A program made the translations under genes and the position numbers. Source: Pseudomonadota bacterium (GTDB lineage: Bacteria; Pseudomonadota; Gammaproteobacteria; Tethybacterales; Persebacteraceae). From it: 35,980 bases of DNA. Numbering within the stretch: position 1 is the first letter of the stretch; every line of letters begins with the position of its first letter. Below the pieces are notes generated by a model. The model was given only the letters and a program-made list of their open reading frames with translations, did not search any database and was not told the DNA's origin. The stretch is taken from contig JAHZKE010000060.1 in NCBI GenBank assembly GCA_022600535.1, positions 1 to 35,980 on the forward strand, given 5' to 3'. Below, piece after piece: positions 1-9,384 of this stretch.

Positions 1-1
1 A

Positions 2-70
2 GAAGCAACAGAAGCAACAGAAGCTGCAGAATCAGCGTCAGAAGCAACAGAACAAAGTAGCGATAGTTAA
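2..70 (+). CDS. rpoZ: C-terminal tail of a CDS truncated by the window edge, possibly RNA polymerase omega subunit
   Basis: Open frame from base 2 reads EATEATEAAESASEATEQSSDS* with TAA at 68-70. The rpoZ-spoT order is common in gammaproteobacteria; identity rests on gene order only. Confidence 0.45.
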   Translation, partial: EATEATEAAESASEATEQSSDS

Positions 71-105
71 ACACAACCCGCAGGCTTTTGCCAGCGCCTT
101 CGGCA

Positions 106-2259
106 ATGGATATCAGCGCGCTCAATGCAAAATTAGCATCTTATTTACCGGCAGATAAATTAGCCGAGATAGATGTCGCCTATCGTTATAGTGAAAGCGC
201 CCACAGCGGGCAGAAGCGTGCCAGCGGCAAGCCCTATATTTTACATCCACTCACTGTTGCCGATATTCTTGCCGATTGGCGTGCCGACGTCTCCAGTATT
301 ATCGCTGCCTTACTACACGATGTTGTCGAAGATACTCCCATTACCTTGGCGCAAATTCAAGAGGCATTTGGCAACGATATTGCGAATTTGGTTGATGGCT
401 TATCTAAAATAGAACGCATACAAGGTATTGGACGCGACATGCGCGAGGCCGATAATTTCCGTAAATTATTGTTAGCTGCTGCGACCGACTGGCGTGTGGT
501 ATTTATCAAATTGGCAGATCGCCTGCATAACATGCGTACCCTTTCAGCGATTTCCAGCAACACAAAAAGGCGTTGGATTGCCGGCGAAACTTTAGAGATT
601 TATGCACCGATTGCTGGACGCTTAGGAATTTCTAAAGTGCAAGATGAGTTACAAAATTTGGCAATGCGCTATTTGCATCCCAACCGTTTTCGTGTGCTGA
701 CAAAAGCGCTTAAAAATTCTAATTCCAATAGTCGCACTGCTATTGATAAGGCAGAAACATTGTTGCGCGAGGGGATGCAAGCGCAAGGGATTGAATTTAC
801 CATGGAAAAGCGGCGTAAAAATCTCTATAGTATTTATCGCAAAATGGAACGTAATCAGTTATCGTTTGCGCAAGTGGAAGATATTATTGGTTTTCGTTTA
901 ATTGTGGAAAATCGCGCGGCATGTTATCAAACCTTGGGGGTGTTGCATGAGTTATTTATCCCGATGTCGCACCGCTTTAGAGATTTTATTGCCCTGCCCA
1001 AATTCAATGGCTATCAATCTTTACATACGGGGTTGCTTGCGAAAGGCGGCGTAAAAATTGATTTGCAAATTCGTACCGCGGCGATGCACGAAATTGCCGA
1101 ACATGGATTAGCGGCGCATTGGCTCTACAAACAAAAAGAGAGTAAAGTCGATTCGGCACAGGCAGAAGCATTGCAACGGTTGTCTTCATTGGTGCGCTTA
1201 CATGCCGAAAACACCGCGCCGGCGGAATTTATGGAAAATGTAAAAATTGATTTATTCCCGGCGGAAATGTTAGTGCTCACCCCGAATGGAAAAATTATTA
1301 CTTTACCGCAACAGGCAACGGCGTTGGATATGGCGTATGCCATTCATACCGAAGTGGGCGACCACGCCGAGCGGGCAATGATCAATGGTAAAGTCATGCC
1401 GTTAGCAATGAAACTCAATAGCGGCGATCAAGTTGAAATCATCACCAATGTAGCGATCTCTCCCCTGCCGCATTGGTTAACATTTGTCAAAACCGCACGC
1501 GCCCGTTCGCGCATCCGCCATGTATTGCAAACCACAGCAGAAAAAGAATCCGTCGCCGTCGGCAAAAATATACTCACTCTGGCGGTGCACCGTTTGGCAC
1601 CGGAAGTAAAAAATATTGAAGATATTGATAGCAGTCATTGGCGCACGGTGCTAGGCGGCAATAATTTTAAAACACAACAGGAACTCTACCGCGCTTTAGG
1701 GTTGGGCGAAATGTTGCCGGATGTCGTCGCACGGGCATTATTGCGCCGCCGCGTACGCAGTCGCGGTGACGAAAAAATGCAGCCGATTTTAATTGCCGGG
1801 GCGGGGCGGTCGGCAATTCATTTATCCCCGTGTTGTTATCCGCTGCCGTCAGAGCCGATTGTCGGGCTTTTGCGCAAAGAGCGAGGATTAATTATTCATT
1901 CGGGCGGTTGTCCGACGGTCAATAATAATAGCCGTCGTTCCGAACGTTGGACCGAAGTACAGTGGAGCCCTGATGCCGGTACGCGCGTGCATCGCAGCGC
2001 GTTGCGCTTGCAGTGCCAGAATCGTCCCGGATTAATTTCTATGATTAGCAGCGTGATTGGCAAACACCATGTCAACATTGTTACTTGCCATTTTGACGGT
2101 GGGGCACTGGAACGCGATAGCATTGTATTGGAAATGATTGTGGAAGTACATACCTTGGCAGAATTAGAAAAATTGCTCAGCATGTTGTTGCGACAAAGCG
2201 AGGTGCTCGCGGCAGAGCGTAAAATTACCTTGCAATCTGCTAGTGGCAATGCGAGTTAA
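106..2259 (+). CDS. spoT: Bifunctional (p)ppGpp synthetase/hydrolase, RelA/SpoT family
   Basis: HD hydrolase motif (LLHDVVEDT), synthetase region (IIGFRLIV...NGYQSLHT...LQIRT), TGS and C-terminal ACT-like region. ATG at 106 preferred to the TTG at 88. Confidence 0.95.
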   Translation: MDISALNAKLASYLPADKLAEIDVAYRYSESAHSGQKRASGKPYILHPLTVADILADWRADVSSIIAALLHDVVEDTPITLAQIQEAFGNDIANLVDGLSKIERIQGIGRDMREADNFRKLLLAAATDWRVVFIKLADRLHNMRTLSAISSNTKRRWIAGETLEIYAPIAGRLGISKVQDELQNLAMRYLHPNRFRVLTKALKNSNSNSRTAIDKAETLLREGMQAQGIEFTMEKRRKNLYSIYRKMERNQLSFAQVEDIIGFRLIVENRAACYQTLGVLHELFIPMSHRFRDFIALPKFNGYQSLHTGLLAKGGVKIDLQIRTAAMHEIAEHGLAAHWLYKQKESKVDSAQAEALQRLSSLVRLHAENTAPAEFMENVKIDLFPAEMLVLTPNGKIITLPQQATALDMAYAIHTEVGDHAERAMINGKVMPLAMKLNSGDQVEIITNVAISPLPHWLTFVKTARARSRIRHVLQTTAEKESVAVGKNILTLAVHRLAPEVKNIEDIDSSHWRTVLGGNNFKTQQELYRALGLGEMLPDVVARALLRRRVRSRGDEKMQPILIAGAGRSAIHLSPCCYPLPSEPIVGLLRKERGLIIHSGGCPTVNNNSRRSERWTEVQWSPDAGTRVHRSALRLQCQNRPGLISMISSVIGKHHVNIVTCHFDGGALERDSIVLEMIVEVHTLAELEKLLSMLLRQSEVLAAERKITLQSASGNAS

Positions 2260-4074
2260 TTAATTCTTTTTGCCGTTGCGTTTGCGTTCGTTTTCATTCA
2301 AAAACTTTTTCCGCAAACGGACATGTTGCGGGGTCACTTCTACCAATTCGTCTTCTTCAATAAACGACAGCGCTTGTTCTAAGGAATAGCGCAACGGTGG
2401 CGTCAGTGTTAACGCTTCGTCGGTGCCGGAAGCACGAAAGTTAGTCAGTTGCTTGCCTTTAATGGCATTGACCACTAAATCGTTATCGCGGGAGTGAATG
2501 CCGACAATTTGCCCTTCATAGACATCAATGCCGTGCCCGAGAAACAGCTGCCCGCGGCTTTGTAAATTAAACAGCGAATACCCTGCCGTTTTGCCTTTCA
2601 GCATAGAAATCAAAACACCGTTTTTCCGTTTGGCAATTTTTCCACTTTTAATGCGGTCATAGTGGGAAAAAATACCGGTCATAATTCCGGTGCCGGAAGT
2701 TAAAGTGAGGAAAAAACCGCGAAACCCGATCAACCCGCGCGAGGGGATAAGAAACTCTAACTTCACCCGCCCTTTATTATCGGGTTGCATGTCTTTTAAG
2801 GCGCCTTGACGTTGAGTAATCTCCTGCATAATCGCCCCTTGATGCGCTTCTTCTATGTCAAAGACAACAATTTCATAAGGTTCGTGCAATTCGCCGTCCA
2901 CTTCTTTTTGTACGACCTGCGGGCGGGAGATGCCGAGTTCGTATCCTTCGCGGCGCATCGTTTCAATCAGTACGGATAAATGCAATTCGCCGCGTCCCGA
3001 TACTTTAAATTTATCGCCACTGTCTAAAAAATCAACATATAGGGCAACATTGTGCAGTAATTCTTTTTCCAAACGCTCTTTGATGTTGCGCGAGGTGACG
3101 TATTTGCCATCTTGCCCGGCAAACGGCGAATCATTGACTTGAAACGTCATGCTGACCGTGGGTTCATCCACCGTCAACGGCGGCAGGGCTTGCGGTTCTT
3201 CCACCGCACAAACGGTATCGGAAATATGCAAGCGTTCAATGCCGCTAATGCAAACAATATCACCGGCGTGGGCATCGGTGGCATTAATGCGCTCTAAGCC
3301 GTGATAACGCATCACTTGCGCGATTTTCCCGCGGCGTTGTTGCCCGTCTTTATCGATAATGACGACGGCTTGATTTTCGCGGACACTGCCTCTGCGAATG
3401 CGTCCAATCCCAATCACCCCGACATAACTGTTGTAGTCCAGTGAGGAAATTTGCATTTGTAACGGGGCGGTTAAATCGGCATCGGGCGGGGCGACTTTGG
3501 TGCAGATGAGCTCAAACAGCGGCGTCATATCATCGGCAAGTGCGTTGGCATCCGTGCCGGCAACGCCGTTAATGGCGGAGGTATAAATGACCGGAAAATC
3601 CAGTTGCGTGTCATTCGCCCCTAAGTGGTCAAATAAATCAAAAACCTGATCCATCACCCAATCGGGACGGGCACTGGGGCGATCTACTTTGTTGATGACA
3701 ACAATGGGATTGAGCCCGAATTCAAATGCTTTACTGGTGACAAAACGGGTTTGCGGCATTGGCCCATCAACGGCATCCACCAACAATAAAACCGAATCCA
3801 CCATAGAGAGCACACGTTCCACCTCGCCGCCAAAATCGGCGTGTCCGGGGGTATCGACAATATTAATATGAAACCCTTGCCAATCAATCGCGGTATTTTT
3901 CGATAAAATCGTAATCCCGCGTTCTTTTTCTTGATCGTTGGAATCCAAAATACGCTCGGTGAGTTCATCTTTGCGTTGCAAGGTGCCCGATTGACGCAGC
4001 AATTTGTCTACGAGGGTGGTTTTGCCATGGTCTACATGGGCGATGATGGCGATATTGCGTAATTTGTCTAACAT
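2260..4074 (-). CDS. typA: Ribosome-associated translational GTPase TypA/BipA
   Basis: [57 protein letters not shown]; TypA-type C-terminus. ATG at 4074 preferred to upstream TTG at 4089. Confidence 0.96.
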   Translation of the reverse strand: MLDKLRNIAIIAHVDHGKTTLVDKLLRQSGTLQRKDELTERILDSNDQEKERGITILSKNTAIDWQGFHINIVDTPGHADFGGEVERVLSMVDSVLLLVDAVDGPMPQTRFVTSKAFEFGLNPIVVINKVDRPSARPDWVMDQVFDLFDHLGANDTQLDFPVIYTSAINGVAGTDANALADDMTPLFELICTKVAPPDADLTAPLQMQISSLDYNSYVGVIGIGRIRRGSVRENQAVVIIDKDGQQRRGKIAQVMRYHGLERINATDAHAGDIVCISGIERLHISDTVCAVEEPQALPPLTVDEPTVSMTFQVNDSPFAGQDGKYVTSRNIKERLEKELLHNVALYVDFLDSGDKFKVSGRGELHLSVLIETMRREGYELGISRPQVVQKEVDGELHEPYEIVVFDIEEAHQGAIMQEITQRQGALKDMQPDNKGRVKLEFLIPSRGLIGFRGFFLTLTSGTGIMTGIFSHYDRIKSGKIAKRKNGVLISMLKGKTAGYSLFNLQSRGQLFLGHGIDVYEGQIVGIHSRDNDLVVNAIKGKQLTNFRASGTDEALTLTPPLRYSLEQALSFIEEDELVEVTPQHVRLRKKFLNENERKRNGKKN

Positions 4075-4130
4075 AATGGTGGCGTGCAAAACCGTCTATT
4101 ATACTCTGCTTTGCCGATGTGCCCGCTTGT

Positions 4131-4158
4131 TTGTTTTATAGAGGGGGGGTGCGATAAT
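4131..4158 (+). promoter_or_regulatory. Putative sigma70-like promoter for creatinase
   Basis: TTGTTT (4131-4136), 16-bp spacer containing G7 (4143-4149), GATAAT (4153-4158); ATG 34 bp downstream. Confidence 0.4.
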
Positions 4159-4192
4159 AGCGTTTTTTTCCATACGAGGATATTTTTTTACC

Positions 4193-5395
4193 ATGCAACG
4201 AACGAAAACCATACCTAACGGCGCCGCCGTTTTAAATACTTTTTCGGCTGCCGAATACGAACAACGCCAAACGACTTTACGGCATTTAATGGCAGAGGAG
4301 GGAGTGGATGGCGTCATTTTTACTTCTGTTCATAATATTAATTATTATTCTGATTTTTTATATTGTTCGTTTGGTCGCCCCTATGGTTTGGTGGTGACTG
4401 AAAAAAAAGTGGTTTCTTTATCGGCAAATATTGACGGCGGTCAACCCTATCGCCGCACGGTCGGCGATAATCTCGTCTATACCGATTGGCAGCGGGATAA
4501 TTTTTTCTATGCCATCAGTCAAACTGCACCGACACGCGGAGTGATTGGTATTGAATACGACCATCAAAATTTGCAAAGTATGGAAAAATTAAAGCAAGCA
4601 TTGCCGGGGTGCACCTTTAAAGATATTAGCGCCGCCGTCATGCAACGGCGGCAGATTAAATCGGCAGAAGAGATTGCCCATATTCGTCAAGGGGCAGAAG
4701 TATGCGACATTGGCGGCGGCGCATTGGTAGCGGCAGTCGCTGCTGGAGTGCCCGAATACGAAGTTGCCCTTGCTGCCACCGCCGCCATGGTGCGCGAAAT
4801 TGCCCAACGTTACCCGCAAGCAGAGCTAATGGATACTTGGACGTGGTTTCAATCCGGCATTAATACCGACGGGGCGCACAATCCGGTAACCTCACGCGGT
4901 GTGCAAAAGGGCGATATTTTATCGCTCAACTGTTTTTCTATGATTGCCGGCTACTACACCGCGCTGGAGCGGACTTTATTTTTTGACCACGTAGATGAGG
5001 AATCGCTACGGTTGTGGGAAATCAATGTAAAAGTACACGAAGCCGGGCTTAAATTAATCAAACCCGGGGTGCGTTGCTGTGATATTGCGCAGGAATTAAA
5101 CGCCATTTATCAAGAATACGACTTATTAGAGGCGCGGACATTTGGTTACGGACACTCTTTTGGTGTGTTGTGCCATTATTATGGGCGTGAAGCCGGTTTA
5201 GAACTACGCGAAGACATTGAAACAGTCCTACAACCGAATATGGTGATTTCCATGGAACCGATGATTATGGTGCCGCAAGGAAAACCCGGTGCTGGCGGTT
5301 ATCGTGAGCATGATATTCTCGTGTTGACCGAAACCGGAGCAGAAAATATTACAAAATTTCCTTACGGGCCGGCAAATAACGTAATTTTTTCTTGA
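4193..5395 (+). CDS. Creatinase (creatine amidinohydrolase), M24 family
   Basis: Full-length resemblance to the pseudomonad creatinase sequence as recalled: VHNINYYSDFLYCSFGRPYGLVVTE, SANIDGGQPYRRTVGDN, ELMDTWTWFQSGINTDGAHNPVTSRG, FGYGHSFGVLCHYYGREAGLELRED, GAGGYREHDIL, ENITKFPYGP. Confidence 0.93.
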   Translation: MQRTKTIPNGAAVLNTFSAAEYEQRQTTLRHLMAEEGVDGVIFTSVHNINYYSDFLYCSFGRPYGLVVTEKKVVSLSANIDGGQPYRRTVGDNLVYTDWQRDNFFYAISQTAPTRGVIGIEYDHQNLQSMEKLKQALPGCTFKDISAAVMQRRQIKSAEEIAHIRQGAEVCDIGGGALVAAVAAGVPEYEVALAATAAMVREIAQRYPQAELMDTWTWFQSGINTDGAHNPVTSRGVQKGDILSLNCFSMIAGYYTALERTLFFDHVDEESLRLWEINVKVHEAGLKLIKPGVRCCDIAQELNAIYQEYDLLEARTFGYGHSFGVLCHYYGREAGLELREDIETVLQPNMVISMEPMIMVPQGKPGAGGYREHDILVLTETGAENITKFPYGPANNVIFS

Positions 5396-5435
5396 GTATT
5401 TTTTATCTTGTAAATTTTATAGTAGAATGCAACTT

Positions 5436-5451
5436 CTACTAGATATGGAGT
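5436..5451 (+). promoter_or_regulatory. NrdR-box-like site 1
   Basis: CTACTAGATATGGAGT; core CTAGATATGG matches the recalled CWATATATWG core at 8/10. Confidence 0.35.
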
Positions 5452-5475
5452 TTTTTTTGTTAAAAACTCGCCAAA

Positions 5476-5491
5476 TAACTACATATTGTTG
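5476..5491 (+). promoter_or_regulatory. NrdR-box-like site 2
   Basis: TAACTACATATTGTTG; core CTACATATTG matches the recalled CWATATATWG core at 9/10. Start-to-start distance from site 1 is 40 bp. Confidence 0.4.
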
Positions 5492-5517
5492 ATAACTTGT
5501 GTATCACTTGTGTAAAA
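5487..5517 (-). promoter_or_regulatory. Three tandem DnaA-box-like 9-mers with 11-bp period
   Basis: Minus strand: TTTTACACA (5509-5517, matches TTWTNCACA), TGATACACA (5498-5506, 1 mismatch), TTATCAACA (5487-5495, 1 mismatch). Start spacing is exactly 11 bp. Confidence 0.45.
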
Positions 5518-5578
5518 AATGTTATTTAATGTGTGTAAAGTGGTAAAAATTAATGACAGCAAAGAAAGAAAAACCATA

Positions 5579-8467
5579 ATGAATATGAGCATACTGCAAA
5601 ACAAAGTCGTGACGGATACGCCAACATCTATTTATACCGAAGAAATGCACCGCCAGGAGACCATTCTCCCCGGCTATAGTGTGATTCGCCGCAATGGTTC
5701 GGTGGTGCCGTTTGATGTCGATAAAATACGGGTGGCGTTGACGAAGGCGTTTCACGCGGTGCGCGGGCAGGCGGTGGCAAATTCAACCAGTGCGCGCCAG
5801 ATGATTGATGACACCGTGGCGCAAGTGGTGAGCACGTTGACGCGGCGTAAGCAAGTGGCGACGGCTTTTCATATTGAAGAAATTCAAGACCAAGTCGAAT
5901 TAGCATTATTGCGCGGGGAAGCGCACGATGTCGGGCGGGCGTATTTGCTCTATCGCGAAGCGCGGGCACAAGAACGGCAGCAGATGGCAGATGAAATGTT
6001 ACCGACCCCGATTCACGTCGTCGGTGACGATGGCGCCAGTCGTTTATTGGATGTACCCGACTTAAAAGAGCGGGTGAAAATGGCGGCAACCGGATTAGAC
6101 GAAGTCGATTGCGAAAGTTTATTACGCGATGTCTTGCGTGAAATTTACGATGGCATCGGTGCGCGCGAATTAGGGCGGGCGTTATCCATGGCGGCACGGG
6201 CGCGCATTGAGCGTGAGCCGCAGTATTCCGAGTTAAGCGCGCGCTTGCTTTTGGATATGTTACGCACCGAGGTTTTCGGGCATACGGTTTCGTTCGCGCA
6301 AATGGAAACCGGCTACGGCGAACATTTGGTGGAGATGCTCAAAAAAGGGACAGACGCCGGACTCATCAATCCGCAACTGTTGGAAAAATTTGATCTCATC
6401 GCATTGGGGAAAGAATTAGCCCCGCAACGCGATTTACAATTTGGCTATTTAGGGTTACAAACCTTATACGACCGTTATTTTTTGCATATTGGTGGACAAC
6501 GGATAGAACTCCCGCAAAGCTTTTTTATGCGCGTTGCCATGGGATTGGCAATTAACGAAGATAACCCGACCGCACGGGCGACCGAGTTTTATCATTTGTT
6601 ATCGTCTTTTCGCTTTATGAGCTCTACGCCGACTTTGTTTAATTCCGGCACTTGTCATTCGCAGCTCTCCAGTTGTTATTTAACCACCGTGCCCGATGCC
6701 TTAGATGGAATTTTCAACGCCTATAAAGAAAATGCCTTGTTAGCAAAATTCGCCGGCGGTTTGGGTAACGATTGGACGCCAGTTCGGGCGCAAGGGTCGC
6801 TCATTAAAGGGACCAATGGCAATTCGCAAGGGGTCATTCCATTTTTGAAAATCGTCAACGATACCGCGGTGGCAGTCAATCAAGGCGGCAAACGCAAAGG
6901 GGCGGTATGTGCCTATTTAGAAACTTGGCATTTAGACATATTGGACTTTTTAGATTTGCGTAAAAACACCGGTGACGAGCGCCGCCGCACGCACGAAATT
7001 AACACTGCCAACTGGGTGCCCGATTTGTTTATGAAGCGCGTACTGCAACAAGCCGATTGGACTTTATTTTCGCCCTTGGAGGTTCCCGATTTACACGATT
7101 CCTTCGGGGCAACATTTGAGGCACGTTACTGTGCCTACGAAGAAATGGCAGCGAAGGGGGAGATCTTATCCAAAACAATCCCGGCAGTCGATTTATGGCG
7201 GCGCATGTTGACGATGTTATACGAAACCGGTCATCCGTGGATTACCTTTAAAGACACTTGCAACATTCGCTCCCCGCAACAACATATTGGCGTGGTGCAT
7301 TCTTCTAATTTATGTACTGAAATCACGCTCAATACCAACGAAGAAGAAATTGCCGTCTGTAATTTAGGGTCGGTGAATTTATTGGCGCATTTTGAAAACG
7401 GCGCTCTCAATCGTGAAATGCTGTCGACAACCATTCGCACGGCGATGCGGATGTTAGACAATGTGATTGATATTAATTTTTACGCGGTAGACAAAGCCAA
7501 ACGCTCTAATCAACGTCATCGTCCGGTAGGGTTGGGGATGATGGGATTTCAAGATTGCTTATACGAAATGGGTATTGCTTATAACTCACCGGAAGCGGTT
7601 GAATTTGCCGACCGTTCCACTGAAATGGTGTGTTATGAAGCGTATTGGGCATCCACCGAGTTGGCAAAAGAACGCGGTGCTTACGAAACTTTTTCCGGTA
7701 GTTTGTGGTCGCGTGGTATCTTGCCGCAAGACAGCTTACGCCTATTGGCAAAAGAACGCTGCGGACAAATCGCCCATTTAAGTGGCGATTTACTCCCCGA
7801 AGGCGGCGATTCAATTGAAAGCGATTATTTAGCCGTAGATTTATCCTATACCTTGGATTGGCAAGCCCTGCGCGAGCGTATTCGCAAGTATGGCATGCGT
7901 AATTCCAACTGTGTCGCCATTGCCCCGACCGCAACCATTGCCAATATCATCGGAGTCACTGCCTCCATTGAACCGACGTATCAAAATGTCTACGCAAAAT
8001 CTAACTTATCGGGGGATTTTGCCGTATCTAATCGTTACTTAGTGCGTGATTTAAAAGAGTTAGCCCTATGGGACGATACGATGTTAGAAGACATTAAATA
8101 TTTTGATGGCAATTTAGAACAAATCAGTCGCGTGCCGACAGCCATTCGCAAAAAATATCCGACCGCATTTGAAATCGCACCGGAGTGGTTGATTGAATGT
8201 GCAGCAAGACGGCAAAAATGGATTGACCAAGCACAATCGCTCAATTTATACACCGCTACGGTATCGGGCAAGGTGCTCAACGACATGTATCAGTTGGCAT
8301 GGCGACGCGGATTGAAAACAACGTATTATTTGCGCACCTTAGCGGCAACCTCCACCGAAAAATACACTTCGCGCGCCGGTGCCCATAATTCAGTCGCCGT
8401 CGGCGAGACATCGCATACGGTCAATCAATGTGCAATTGACGATCCGGAATGCGAAGCATGCCAGTAA
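5579..8467 (+). CDS. nrdA: Ribonucleoside-diphosphate reductase alpha subunit with N-terminal ATP-cone
   Basis: ATP-cone (VIRRNGSVVPFDVDKIRVAL), SSCYLTTVPD, NLCTEITLNTNEEEIAVCNLGSVNL, C-terminal DDPECEACQ. ATG at 5579 preferred because the ORF start at 5519 abuts the regulatory repeats. Confidence 0.96.
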   Translation: MNMSILQNKVVTDTPTSIYTEEMHRQETILPGYSVIRRNGSVVPFDVDKIRVALTKAFHAVRGQAVANSTSARQMIDDTVAQVVSTLTRRKQVATAFHIEEIQDQVELALLRGEAHDVGRAYLLYREARAQERQQMADEMLPTPIHVVGDDGASRLLDVPDLKERVKMAATGLDEVDCESLLRDVLREIYDGIGARELGRALSMAARARIEREPQYSELSARLLLDMLRTEVFGHTVSFAQMETGYGEHLVEMLKKGTDAGLINPQLLEKFDLIALGKELAPQRDLQFGYLGLQTLYDRYFLHIGGQRIELPQSFFMRVAMGLAINEDNPTARATEFYHLLSSFRFMSSTPTLFNSGTCHSQLSSCYLTTVPDALDGIFNAYKENALLAKFAGGLGNDWTPVRAQGSLIKGTNGNSQGVIPFLKIVNDTAVAVNQGGKRKGAVCAYLETWHLDILDFLDLRKNTGDERRRTHEINTANWVPDLFMKRVLQQADWTLFSPLEVPDLHDSFGATFEARYCAYEEMAAKGEILSKTIPAVDLWRRMLTMLYETGHPWITFKDTCNIRSPQQHIGVVHSSNLCTEITLNTNEEEIAVCNLGSVNLLAHFENGALNREMLSTTIRTAMRMLDNVIDINFYAVDKAKRSNQRHRPVGLGMMGFQDCLYEMGIAYNSPEAVEFADRSTEMVCYEAYWASTELAKERGAYETFSGSLWSRGILPQDSLRLLAKERCGQIAHLSGDLLPEGGDSIESDYLAVDLSYTLDWQALRERIRKYGMRNSNCVAIAPTATIANIIGVTASIEPTYQNVYAKSNLSGDFAVSNRYLVRDLKELALWDDTMLEDIKYFDGNLEQISRVPTAIRKKYPTAFEIAPEWLIECAARRQKWIDQAQSLNLYTATVSGKVLNDMYQLAWRRGLKTTYYLRTLAATSTEKYTSRAGAHNSVAVGETSHTVNQCAIDDPECEACQ

Positions 8468-9339
8468 ACTCTGTTCCACTTTCGGCAGTCCCCTGCAGTC
8501 AGATACTCCACGGCGATAATTTAACATTTTTGCAACAGATGGAATCTGAATCAGTGCAACTGATTTATATTGACCCGCCCTTTAATACAGGTCGGGTGCA
8601 GAGCCGCCGGCGCTTAAAAACCGTACGCACCGATACGACTGAGGGCGATCGCACCGGCTATGCGGGCAAACGCTATCGCAGTGAAGTACTCGGCGAGATT
8701 GGCTACAACGATTCCTTTGATGATTATTTAGGGTTTTTAGCCCCGCGTTTGCAACAAGCGCATCGTCTGTTAGCCGCCAACGGCAGTTTATTTTTTCATA
8801 TTGATTGGCGTGAATCCGCCCGTTGTCGTTTGCTCCTAGAAGAGATTTTTGGAGGCAGTGAGCACTGCATCAACGAAATTATCTGGGCATACGACTACGG
8901 CGCCCGCAGCACAAAAAAATGGTCAACCAAACACGATAATATCTATTGGTTTGCCAAAAACCCGAACGACTATATTTACAATTACGATGCCATTGATCGC
9001 ATTCCCTACATGGCACCGTCATTAGTGGGGCGCGAAAAAGCAAAACGCGGAAAAACACCAACGGATACCTGGTGGAACACTATTGTCGGCACCAATAGCA
9101 AAGAAAAAACGGGCTATCCGACCCAAAAACCGCTCACCATCATTGAGCGCATCATCCGCGTGCATTCGCACCAAGAGGGGACGGTATTAGATTTTTTTGC
9201 GGGCAGCGGCACCACCGGAGTCGCGGCAGAAAAATTAGGACGGCGCTATATCTTAATTGACGAGAGCAAACAGGCATATGCCGTGGCACAAAAACGCTTG
9301 AATGCCGACATCCCCTCGGCAACTTCCGCAACACCATAA
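8458..9339 (+). CDS. Site-specific DNA methyltransferase, beta-class, probable N6-adenine
   Basis: Motif IV IYIDPPFNTG precedes motif I VLDFFAGSGTTGVAAEKLGRRYILID; GYPTQKPLTIIERII between. Start 8449 or 8458, both overlapping the 3' end of nrdA. Confidence 0.92.
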   Translation: MPVNSVPLSAVPCSQILHGDNLTFLQQMESESVQLIYIDPPFNTGRVQSRRRLKTVRTDTTEGDRTGYAGKRYRSEVLGEIGYNDSFDDYLGFLAPRLQQAHRLLAANGSLFFHIDWRESARCRLLLEEIFGGSEHCINEIIWAYDYGARSTKKWSTKHDNIYWFAKNPNDYIYNYDAIDRIPYMAPSLVGREKAKRGKTPTDTWWNTIVGTNSKEKTGYPTQKPLTIIERIIRVHSHQEGTVLDFFAGSGTTGVAAEKLGRRYILIDESKQAYAVAQKRLNADIPSATSATP

Positions 9340-9384
9340 AGAAATTTTTTACTAACAACTCAACAACTCAACAAGGAAACTATC

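Noticed and set aside
5628-6197. 189-aa minus-strand ORF inside nrdA
   Set aside because: Fully antisense to a conserved coding sequence, Arg/Pro-rich, no family resemblance.
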